Assembly (NCBI GenBank): GCA_900553155.1
Contig: USCM01000122.1
Location: forward strand, 1 to 6,389
Source of the DNA: an uncultured Prevotella sp.
GTDB taxonomy: Bacteria > Bacteroidota > Bacteroidia > Bacteroidales > Bacteroidaceae
Direction: 5' to 3'
DNA: 6,389 nucleotides
Program-made: the position numbers and the translations under genes
Notes under the pieces: model-generated
What the model was told of the DNA's origin: nothing
Seen by the model: only the letters and a program-made list of their open reading frames with translations
Database searches by the model: none
Shown: positions 1-5,066 of the stretch, one piece after another
How the letters are laid out: every line of letters starts with the position of its first letter
Numbering within the stretch: the stretch's first letter is position 1

Positions 1-61
1 CACTGTTTTGGACGCGTCAAGCGTAGTATGTCCTTTATCATATAGTTTGTTTTTTACAGTT

Positions 62-1072
62 TCACTTTATTTGGCATATCTTCTCCACCAAGCCTATGCC
101 TCGTTGCAGCACCCATGCTATGGGCAGCGTTATAGCCACCGTGGCGGCAAAGGTGCCCCAGTAGCCCAATCCCCAATGCTGCACATACACCAACACAAAG
201 TGGATATGCAGGAGATAGGCTTCGAGGCTCAACGCCCCTACCAGCCTGAAGCCGCGGTTAAGCCACTCGGGGGTACAGCGGAAGATGCGGTTCATCACCA
301 GCACCGAGCATACGGTGAAGGGTATGTACAGCATGCGCTCTACGAAGAGGGGAAAGTTGCCGTGTCTTACCTGTTCGAGATATAGGCATGTGCCGAAGGT
401 CATCAAGAAGGTAAGCAGCAACAGCCACACCGCATCGCTGCTTATGGTGCGGCGCTCCTTGACCATTGTTCCGAAGTTGATGCCTATGAAGAATATCGGC
501 ACACGGCTCCAGAATATCTCTATATGTCCTACGGCATGGTGTATAGGCAGCACCCACTGCACCATGACACACCACACCACCATAAGCAACGGCAGCCAGC
601 GGTATACGGGGTATCGCTGTATAAGCCTCATGTACCACGGTGCCAATAGATACAGCAGCATGATGGCAGGCACATACCAGAACGTTAGCTCGTCGTGCAG
701 CCAGAAGTCCCAGTTTATGGTTATGTCGCCTATTAGGTCGACAAGGTTCTTCGAGAAGCGTCGTGGTCCGAGATAGTCGGGCAGATAGAACGCTGTGGAG
801 CACACCAGCCATGTGGGCAGTATGCGCAACAGACGTCGGCGGTAGAAGTGTGCCACGCTTGGCGCTGGCGTCTTGGTCCATGCAAACCACAAGCCCACAC
901 CACTGAGGAACAGGAATATATCCACACCCACGTTGCCGCAACGCCGCAACCCGTAGAAGGGGTCGCCACGGTCGAGAGCCACGTGGAAGAGGATGACGAA
1001 GAGCATTGCCGCTCCCATCTGCTCTGCGCGATAGCGCGATATGTTTCCAAGTTCAATGTTAGGGATTCTCAT
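62..1072 (-). CDS. Acyltransferase 3 family membrane protein
   Basis: A 336-residue multi-pass membrane protein of the acyltransferase 3 (OafA/NodX-like) family, which moves acyl groups onto extracytoplasmic or lipid-linked sugars; the actual substrate here is unknown. Visible family marks are R15 and H30 in the first membrane segment (the conserved Arg/His pair), GVDIFLFLSG at 49-58, the basic stretch FYRRRLLRILP at 76-86, FWYVPAIMLLYLLAP at 131-145, a membrane segment around 187-204, and LSLEAYLLH at 281-289. About ten hydrophobic segments are seen and the length is normal for the family. The ATG at 1072 is preferred because it leaves a short cytoplasmic N-terminus before R15. No Shine-Dalgarno is present, as usual in Bacteroidetes. 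It is the last gene of the cluster, and the heptamer repeat block begins 4 bases upstream of its start. Family assignment is firm; substrate (lipopolysaccharide, capsule or glycolipid) is inference. Confidence 0.9.
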   Translation of the reverse strand: MRIPNIELGNISRYRAEQMGAAMLFVILFHVALDRGDPFYGLRRCGNVGVDIFLFLSGVGLWFAWTKTPAPSVAHFYRRRLLRILPTWLVCSTAFYLPDYLGPRRFSKNLVDLIGDITINWDFWLHDELTFWYVPAIMLLYLLAPWYMRLIQRYPVYRWLPLLMVVWCVMVQWVLPIHHAVGHIEIFWSRVPIFFIGINFGTMVKERRTISSDAVWLLLLTFLMTFGTCLYLEQVRHGNFPLFVERMLYIPFTVCSVLVMNRIFRCTPEWLNRGFRLVGALSLEAYLLHIHFVLVYVQHWGLGYWGTFAATVAITLPIAWVLQRGIGLVEKICQIK

Positions 1073-1137
1073 TGCGAATTACGAGTTACAAGTTACAAGT
1101 TACGAATTACGAGTTACGAATTACGAGTTACGAATTG

Positions 1138-1150
1138 TGCGCTTCGCGCA
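1138..1150. other. Mini-hairpin TGCGC-TTC-GCGCA
   Basis: A perfect 5-bp GC-rich stem with a three-base TTC loop, placed at the end of the left heptamer block of element A. It is not followed by a clear T tract on either strand, so it is not called a terminator. Its design (5-bp stem, 3-base loop) matches the hairpins at 1202-1214, 2399-2411 and the core of 4427-4450. Confidence 0.75.
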
Positions 1151-1201
1151 TTTTGAATTATTGAGTTGTGAATTCTTAATTCCTAATTGAATAATTCCTA
1201 A

Positions 1202-1214
1202 TCGGCGCAGCCGA
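1202..1214. other. Mini-hairpin TCGGC-GCA-GCCGA, copy 1
   Basis: A perfect 5-bp stem with a GCA loop (TGC on the other strand), inserted between TAATTCC-type heptamers. An identical 13-base sequence occurs at 2399-2411 in the other intergenic element, again flanked by TAAT on the left. The exact recurrence shows it is a module of the repeat element rather than chance. Confidence 0.85.
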
Positions 1215-1245
1215 CAATTCCTAATTCCTAATTCCTAATTCAACA

Positions 1246-2286
1246 TTACTTCCCAGACCGTATTTTCGAGAAGTTGTGGTAGAACCATGCCAGCGCCACC
1301 GACGCTATGACATACAGCAGCAGTCCGGTGTACACATCGCCGCGTCGAGATATAGGTATAAACACCTTGCGTATTATCGGGTGCAGCACAAAGAGCGCAG
1401 CCGATATGCCGCCCATCCATGCTATCCACTCGTTAAGGCGGCGCGGCATAAGCTTAGCCAGTCCTACGGATGCCGAGCACACAAACAGCGGCGCCCACAG
1501 CCACATCTGGAAGTTGAAGCTGAAGAAGAAGACAATGGCTATGCTCACTATCGTCTCCGTAACCCAGAAGGCATGCGTCATGGTCTTGCCGCGTCGAGCA
1601 TAGAGCAGTCCGGCGCAGAAGGGCAGCACACCACCCATGAAGTTGTAGCGTATGCGGTTGAGTGTCTCGCCCTCGGGGTCGCAGAACGCCTGCATTGCCC
1701 AACATGCCACGATAAGCAGCAGGGCGAAGATGTCGGCACGGCGCCACAGCAGCAGTCGGTACACGATGTAGAGTTGCAGCATCAGTCCGAAGAACCAGTA
1801 GGGTCCGGGCCATATTATGTGGTCGGGGTCGGGCATCACATTGTTGAACATAAACATCTGCCCCAATATGTCCATAACCTGATACTTATGCGCACCGGGC
1901 GTTATGGCGTCTACCATTGTAAAGACCACGAAGCCCACTATCATCATCTTGAACAGCTTGATGTAGTGGTGTTTGATAAAGGGCAGGAAGGCTGTCTGCT
2001 CCGGCGAAGGCTTCACACCGCCTCGGCTCTCGTATTTCATAACCAAGCCATAAGCCGACAGGAACAAGAACACCGGCACACCATAATGTCCGAAGAACGA
2101 CAGCAGGTGTATAGGCAGGTTAAGGTCGGGATGGGCCAATGCCTGTATCAGCTGCGAGCTCTTCGACATGGTGAAGGTATACTCGTTCTCTTTCACTGCA
2201 AACCCCAACCAGTGGCAGTAGTTGTGCAGGAAGATTCCTATTATTGCGAGGCCGCGCAGGGCGGCACATTCTGTACGTGATAACAT
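1246..2286 (-). CDS. Acyltransferase 3 family membrane protein
   Basis: A 346-residue multi-pass membrane protein of the acyltransferase 3 family, clearly different in sequence from the neighbour at 62-1072. The conserved Arg/His pair is R11 and H21 in RGLAIIGIFLHN at the very N-terminus. Next come GHYGVPVFLFLSAYGL at 66-81 (the family's G-V-x-F-F-x-x-S-G region), a basic loop and HHYIKLFKMMIVGF at 106-119, GPYWFFGLMLQLYIVYRLLL at 161-180, and GGISAALFVLHPIIR at 292-306. About ten hydrophobic segments are visible. Likely inner-membrane O-acylation of a sugar, lipid or surface polymer; the substrate cannot be told. The ATG at 2286 sits only 10 residues before the conserved Arg, supporting this start. 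The stop TAA lies 4 bases beyond repeat element A and the start lies 4 bases from element B, so both flanks are repeat DNA. No Shine-Dalgarno is seen. Confidence 0.9.
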   Translation of the reverse strand: MLSRTECAALRGLAIIGIFLHNYCHWLGFAVKENEYTFTMSKSSQLIQALAHPDLNLPIHLLSFFGHYGVPVFLFLSAYGLVMKYESRGGVKPSPEQTAFLPFIKHHYIKLFKMMIVGFVVFTMVDAITPGAHKYQVMDILGQMFMFNNVMPDPDHIIWPGPYWFFGLMLQLYIVYRLLLWRRADIFALLLIVACWAMQAFCDPEGETLNRIRYNFMGGVLPFCAGLLYARRGKTMTHAFWVTETIVSIAIVFFFSFNFQMWLWAPLFVCSASVGLAKLMPRRLNEWIAWMGGISAALFVLHPIIRKVFIPISRRGDVYTGLLLYVIASVALAWFYHNFSKIRSGK

Positions 2287-2290
2287 ATTT

Positions 2291-2454
2291 GAATTACGAA
2301 TTACGAGTTAAGAATTACGAGTTAAGAATTACGAGTTAGGAGTTACGAATTACGAGTTATGAGTTAGGAGTTACAAATTCCTAATTCTTAATTCATAATC
2401 GGCGCAGCCGACTAATTCTTAATTCGTAACTCCTAATTCATAATTCCTAATTCA
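2291..2454. repeat. Heptamer repeat element B (inverted blocks with one mini-hairpin)
   Basis: This fills the gap between the transferase pseudogene and the 1246-2286 acyltransferase. Positions 2291-2374 are twelve uninterrupted 7-base units of the form GARTTAN. A switch to the opposite orientation occurs at about 2375-2381. Inverted TAATTCN units then follow at 2382-2395, are interrupted by the 13-base hairpin at 2399-2411, and resume at 2413-2454 as six units (one is TAACTCC), with a decayed seventh at 2455-2461. The two arms are about 84 and 73 bases and mutually complementary in consensus, so a long imperfect fold-back is possible. The last units overlap the 3' end of the upstream reading frame and supply its TGA stop. 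Confidence 0.95.
2399..2411. other. Mini-hairpin TCGGC-GCA-GCCGA, copy 2
   Basis: Identical to the 13 bases at 1202-1214: a 5-bp stem closing a GCA loop, preceded by TAA and followed by C. It interrupts the phase of the right-hand heptamer block (2382-2395 before it, 2413-2454 after it), which suggests the hairpin is a built-in module or insertion point of the element. Confidence 0.85.
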
Positions 2455-3933
2455 TAACTTGTCATAGTCTGCCACTCCCTTCAGCACCCTCGGCCTACTC
2501 TCGTTGTATTCGGGCGACAGCAGGTTGAGCGACTCCTTATAGTAGGGACAGTCGATGCCGGCAAGATACATCAGGAGGTGCGGCAGGGCATCCGTCATAT
2601 ACTTGCGGTTGCGTGCATTGACCACCTCGCGGAATATCTCGTGATGGCGCTTTATGTACTTGCGCGAGCACCATATCCACATCGGTATGTCAAACTCGGC
2701 ATGCGCCAAGCGAGCGTCTACCTTTGCCGAGTGCATGCGGCAGAAGAAGTGCATATCGCCTTCGTAGCACTCCTCGCCATGGTCGGGTACGTATATCACG
2801 ATGGCATCCTCGTTCTCAAACTTCTTCACAATCTCCGTAACGATAGAGTCGTTATACAGAATGGCGTTGTCGTAGTCGGCAAGTGTCTGTCGCTCGCGGG
2901 CGTTGAGGTTAGGCTTAAGCTCCTTGTAGTCGTCGCCCTTAAAGTGCTTGCGGTCCTTCGGCGAGCGCTGGCGATACTGCACGTGCTGACCGAGGAGGTG
3001 GAAGATAATGAGGTTGTTGTCGCTGTTCTGGTTCTGAAGTTCCTCATAGTCGCGCAGCAGTCCGTCGTCAAACTGGTGCAGCTGCGTGTTGCGGGTGTCA
3101 AACTGTGCCGCCGAGAGTTTAGGGTTGTTGAGGAAGAAACCGCCGCTGAAGTCGTACACCGCCTCCTTAGCCTTGGGCAAGAACTGGTTGGTGATGAACG
3201 TAACGTGGTAGCCAGCCTTGCGGAACACAGCCGGGAAGAGCGGATAGTCGCACCACTCGCCCTTGTCGCCCACGGTGTAGGTAGAGAAGATGTGCTTGAA
3301 CACGAAGCTGGTAAGGTTCCACGGACTAACCACATCGGTATACTTAACCAGCCTTCCACGCTTCTCCATCTTCTGCTGTCGGGGGGTTGTAGGCATAACA
3401 TAGCCATACTGGCTGGAGTGGTGGCGGTTGTAGCTCTCGCCTATAATCAGCACGATGTTGGGCGAGCGGAACGAGCAAGAGTCGACCCTCACCTTATCCA
3501 CCGTAGCCACAAGTCGGTCTATCTGCTTGGCAGTAAGCGTGTTGGCGTATATACTGAACACAAGGCGGTATATAGGCTGATAGAGCACGGCATGGTCTTG
3601 CTCGGTAAGCGTGTGCTCCACCTCGCCAATGGTCTTGCCCGTCATAAGCTTAACGGTGGCTGCCTTGTTGTGCGCGCTAAGCCCTATCGACGCAAGTAGA
3701 AATACAAGCACTGCCGCCTCCGTAACGGGACGCACTCGGCGCATGAAGTAGATGCCACGGGCATGGATAGAGCGCATAAGGCGGCACCAGTCCTTGGGTA
3801 TGAAGTGGGGGAAACGCAGGCGCAACGCCGTCAGTATGTGGATAAAGAGCACCATAAGCACCCAGCCCACATTGCTAAGCAATATGTCCGGCGACACGCA
3901 CGACCGCCTCACGCGAGTCGGTCTCGCCAACAA
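2452..3933 (-). CDS. C-terminal fragment of phosphoethanolamine transferase (catalytic domain)
   Basis: A 493-codon open frame whose first possible start is a TTG and whose first ATG (at 3855) falls inside a membrane helix, so it has no convincing start of its own. The first 13 residues are probably out-of-frame translation. Numbering from the TTG, membrane segments are at about 15-37 and 72-86. The alkaline-phosphatase-like catalytic domain follows from about 157: IVLIIGESYNRHH (E166, metal ligand), SPWNLTSFVF (T208, expected phosphoethanolamine-accepting Thr, 42 residues after E166 as in EptA, where the spacing is 40), FHLLGQHVQY at 311-320, and YVPDHGEECY at 381-390 (D384 and H385, metal ligands). 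All key residues are intact, so the lesion looks recent or is an assembly error. Its TGA stop is provided by repeat element B. Confidence 0.8.
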   Translation of the reverse strand: MLARPTRVRRSCVSPDILLSNVGWVLMVLFIHILTALRLRFPHFIPKDWCRLMRSIHARGIYFMRRVRPVTEAAVLVFLLASIGLSAHNKAATVKLMTGKTIGEVEHTLTEQDHAVLYQPIYRLVFSIYANTLTAKQIDRLVATVDKVRVDSCSFRSPNIVLIIGESYNRHHSSQYGYVMPTTPRQQKMEKRGRLVKYTDVVSPWNLTSFVFKHIFSTYTVGDKGEWCDYPLFPAVFRKAGYHVTFITNQFLPKAKEAVYDFSGGFFLNNPKLSAAQFDTRNTQLHQFDDGLLRDYEELQNQNSDNNLIIFHLLGQHVQYRQRSPKDRKHFKGDDYKELKPNLNARERQTLADYDNAILYNDSIVTEIVKKFENEDAIVIYVPDHGEECYEGDMHFFCRMHSAKVDARLAHAEFDIPMWIWCSRKYIKRHHEIFREVVNARNRKYMTDALPHLLMYLAGIDCPYYKESLNLLSPEYNESRPRVLKGVADYDKL

Positions 3934-4264
3934 GCAGAAGCATGGTAGGTGTAAGAGTGGACTGGAACTTTACAAAGCAGTAGACATCCACAATGGTTGA
4001 AGCATATAATGCAAAGTAGAATATACCCCTTACCCATATTCGCACCTTGTGCGGCAGCACGGTCAGTATGGCAGCCAGCACATACACGTCAAGGAATAGT
4101 TCGGGATACAGATTGCCGTACAGCTTGACGCCACGTATGTTGGGTAGTGTAGCCCACGCGGTGACACAACCGAGCAGGTACATAAACACGAAGAACGACC
4201 AATTGCGGCGCAACGGCATCATTACCAACTGCAGTAGACGCCTTATCGTTTTAAGCCATTTCAT
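3875..4264 (-). CDS. N-terminal fragment of phosphoethanolamine transferase (membrane domain)
   Basis: A 129-residue open frame starting at ATG 4264. Hydrophobic segments are at about 23-42, 52-71 and 77-99, after a basic N-terminus (MKWLKTIRRL). TPTMLLLVGETDSREA at 105-120 matches what I recall as a conserved stretch in Bacteroidetes members of the family. After residue 120 the frame reads nine unrelated residues (VVRVAGHIA) and stops. Alone it lacks every catalytic residue. A/T-rich sequence with no Shine-Dalgarno precedes the start. Confidence 0.75.
   Translation of the reverse strand: MKWLKTIRRLLQLVMMPLRRNWSFFVFMYLLGCVTAWATLPNIRGVKLYGNLYPELFLDVYVLAAILTVLPHKVRIWVRGIFYFALYASTIVDVYCFVKFQSTLTPTMLLLVGETDSREAVVRVAGHIA
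3892..3907 (-). other. Frameshift junction in the transferase gene
   Basis: Frame 1 is recognisable through the Ala codon of SREA at 3905-3907 and frame 2 from the Ser codon of SPDILLS at 3892-3894. The ten bases 3895-3904 between them cannot be a whole number of codons. The sequence there is GC-rich with short GCGTG/TCG repeats, which could favour a small deletion. A deletion of 14 bases (or any size of 3n+2) or an insertion of 3n+1 bases would explain the change of frame. Confidence 0.75.
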
Positions 4265-4305
4265 CTATAGAGTTATAATTAAGTATGTATTAGTGATTTT
4301 TACGG

Positions 4306-4313
4306 CAAATTTA
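4306..4313 (-). promoter_or_regulatory. Candidate Bacteroidetes -7 element (TAAATTTG) for the cluster
   Basis: On the minus strand this reads TAAATTTG, matching the Bacteroidetes TAnnTTTG -7 consensus. It would start transcription roughly 30-40 bases upstream of the ATG at 4264, a sensible leader length. No clear TTTG -33 element is seen at the expected spacing, which lowers confidence. It is the only such match I noticed upstream of the cluster. Confidence 0.4.
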
Positions 4314-4426
4314 CACATCTTTTTCCACTTAGACGTTATTGGCAGCCGATTATTAATGCCGTTCACGAAAAAAAGGGGATTATTCGTTCAAAAGTCAGTG
4401 TTATGGGCCAATTCTGTGCCTTCTGT

Positions 4427-4450
4427 CGTATGACGCGCAGCGTCTATACG
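4427..4450. other. Compact hairpin with GACGC-GCA-GCGTC core
   Basis: The core 4432-4444 is a perfect 5-bp stem (GACGC/GCGTC) with a GCA loop. Outside it CGTA (4427-4430) pairs with TACG (4447-4450) across a small internal loop, giving 9 paired bases. The loop and geometry equal those of the hairpins in the heptamer elements, but no heptamers flank this one. No T tract follows on either strand. Confidence 0.6.
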
Positions 4451-4631
4451 CTCTGTGGATTCCAAAACCCGATAAACTGCAATTTACACTTCTATCACTC
4501 CATATATTTAATGATTAAAAAGTTTGATTGAAGAAAAATAGTGCCAATATACCAGGATTCACCTTATAACACTGATTTACAAAGAGTTAAAGGCTGGCAG
4601 ATGGCTGTCTGACAAGGGGGATGTAGCAGGG

Positions 4632-4673
4632 TATCTGCCATGTTTATGTTAGATATCTGCCATGTTTATGTTA
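4632..4673. repeat. 22-base tandem duplication
   Basis: Two exact copies of the 20-base TATCTGCCATGTTTATGTTA lie at 4632-4651 and 4654-4673, a period of 22 with two linker bases. Each copy contains the ATCTGCCAT form of the dispersed motif. Confidence 0.9.
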
Positions 4674-4736
4674 AGTGTATGCTATGATATCGTTATCTCG
4701 TCTTTGTAACAGCATTACAGAGTGTTTGTAATGGTG

Positions 4737-4796
4737 CAAGCAAGCCTCTATACCTATTCAAGCAAGCCTCTATTATCTATACAAGCAAGCCTCTAT
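4737..4796. repeat. Three copies of CAAGCAAGCCTCTAT at 22-23 base spacing
   Basis: Exact 15-base copies are at 4737-4751, 4759-4773 and 4782-4796, separated by 7 and 8 bases of A/T-rich sequence. Starts are 22 and 23 bases apart, about two helical turns, so the copies face the same side of the DNA. The period nearly equals that of the neighbouring 4632-4673 duplication although the sequence is unrelated. Confidence 0.9.
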
Positions 4797-4846
4797 ATAC
4801 CTGTCGCCATTTCGTCTACTGCTACATTGGCGCTTAGGTCTGACAG

Positions 4847-4892
4847 ATAGGCTGGCAGATAGAGTTTAGAGAGGGTATATCTGACAGCCTAT
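4847..4892. repeat. Inverted repeat, 15-base arms
   Basis: ATAGGCTGGCAGATA (4847-4861) and TATCTGACAGCCTAT (4878-4892) are reverse complements at 14 of 15 positions, with a 16-base loop between them. The left arm is also part of a 12-base tandem pair (CTGACAGATAGG at 4840-4851, CTGGCAGATAGA at 4852-4863). It could be an RNA stem-loop or a two-sided protein binding site. No T tract follows, so a terminator is not supported. Confidence 0.75.
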
Positions 4893-4998
4893 ACGTCACT
4901 GATTATCAATGAGATATGCCAAAAACTGGCAGATATGCCACTTTTTTACAGCAAACGAAAAACAAAAACAGAATATATATATACATATTCTTTTAAGA

Positions 4999-5043
4999 CT
5001 CATCCAGCCCCCCCTTTTTGTATCACTTCATATTCTGGATGAG
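4999..5043 (-). terminator. Possible stem-loop terminator after the ATPase gene
   Basis: CTCATCCAG (4999-5007) and CTGGATGAG (5035-5043) are perfect 9-bp complements enclosing a 27-base loop that holds C7T5 (5008-5019). The structure starts 23 bases past the stop of the ATPase gene at 5067, a terminator-like position. Against this, the loop is long and no good U tract follows the stem on the minus strand (TCTTAAAAG). It may instead be an mRNA 3'-end stabiliser or an unrelated inverted repeat. Confidence 0.4.
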
Positions 5044-5066
5044 CCCCATTTATTATGCAAATGACA

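Larger units (their letters stand above)
1076..1241. repeat. Heptamer repeat element A (inverted blocks with two mini-hairpins)
   Basis: This fills the gap between the two acyltransferase genes. Positions 1076-1131 are eight uninterrupted 7-base units of the form RARTTAC (GAATTAC, GAGTTAC or AAGTTAC). A GC-rich mini-hairpin follows at 1138-1150, then a degenerate stretch (1152-1201) with units of both orientations (TGAATTA, AATTCTT, AATTCCT), a second hairpin at 1202-1214, and three perfect AATTCCT units plus AATTC at 1216-1241. The right-hand units are the reverse complement type of the left-hand ones, so the whole could fold back on itself as DNA or RNA. It is the same kind of element as 2291-2454. 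I recall similar repeats between genes of Prevotella-like genomes but cannot confirm this here. Confidence 0.93.
2452..4264 (-). pseudogene. Frameshifted phosphoethanolamine transferase (EptA/CptA-like, sulfatase fold)
   Basis: Two overlapping reading frames make up one gene of about 603 codons, normal for an inner-membrane phosphoethanolamine transferase, the class that decorates lipid A or core sugars and can lower cationic peptide binding. The first frame (4264-3875) supplies the N-terminal membrane helices up to GETDSREA. The second (3933-2452) resumes with SPDILLSNVGWVLMVLF, another membrane segment, and the full periplasmic catalytic domain. The break lies between about 3892 and 3907: only 10 bases separate the last well-matching codon of frame 1 from the first of frame 2. 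From recollection, relatives have roughly eight residues there, so a deletion of about 14 bases is the likeliest cause; a sequencing error is possible. No homopolymer or slippery heptamer is visible, arguing against programmed frameshifting. It heads the cluster, with a candidate promoter about 42 bases upstream of its ATG. Confidence 0.8.
4592..4940. repeat. Dispersed YTGRCAGAT motif in both orientations
   Basis: The 9-base CTGGCAGAT occurs at 4594-4602, 4852-4860 and 4926-4934. The reverse form ATCTGCCAT occurs at 4633-4641 and 4655-4663. The close variant CTGACAGAT lies at 4840-4848 and its inverse ATCTGACAG at 4879-4887. GGCTGGCAGAT (11 bases) is exact at 4592-4602 and 4850-4860. Seven related copies within 350 bases of AT-rich DNA are unlikely by chance. 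Function unknown. Confidence 0.7.
4265..5066. other. Gene-free intergenic region with repeat mosaic
   Basis: About 800 bases between the transferase pseudogene and the ATPase gene with no credible coding frame on either strand; the few open stretches are short and resemble no protein. It is A/T-rich compared with 62-4264. I see no tRNA-like cloverleaf. It contains the candidate promoter (4306-4313), a hairpin (4427-4450), three families of short repeats between 4592 and 4940, an AT-rich near-palindrome at 4971-4990 (GAATAT...ATATTC) and an inverted repeat at 4999-5043. It could hold an unrecognised small RNA, or the remains of mobile or repeat DNA. Confidence 0.75.

Noticed and set aside
11..18. 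GACGCGTC palindrome downstream of the first acyltransferase
   Set aside because: An isolated 8-base palindrome with no loop, flanking symmetry or T tract; expected by chance at this length.
1076..1241. Heptamer element as a rho-independent terminator
   Set aside because: The GC mini-hairpins are not followed by a U tract, and the AT-rich arms are repeats in both orientations, so the terminator pattern is not met.
1276..2280. Long plus-strand open frame opposite the second acyltransferase
   Set aside because: It is an antisense shadow. Its translation is rich in His, Gln and Arg without recognisable domains, whereas the minus-strand frame has a full family signature.
2578..3699. 373-codon plus-strand open frame opposite the transferase catalytic domain
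   Set aside because: It lies fully antisense to a frame with clear sulfatase-fold motifs, and its own product resembles nothing and is low in complexity (Val/Leu/Ala-rich).
3892..3907. Programmed ribosomal frameshift in the transferase
   Set aside because: No slippery heptamer or homopolymer is visible at the junction, and the inferred missing residues suggest a deletion rather than a simple slip.
4047..4433. Plus-strand open frame reaching into the gene-free region as a small gene
   Set aside because: Most of it is antisense to the transferase membrane domain; the rest shows no domain, no conserved composition and no convincing start signal.
4632..4796. Short regularly spaced repeats as a CRISPR array
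   Set aside because: Units are 15-20 bases with 2-8 base gaps, far too short for CRISPR repeats and spacers, the two sets differ in sequence, and no cas gene is present.
4632..4796. 22-base repeats as plasmid replication iterons
   Set aside because: There are only two and three copies of unrelated units and no replication initiator gene in the window.
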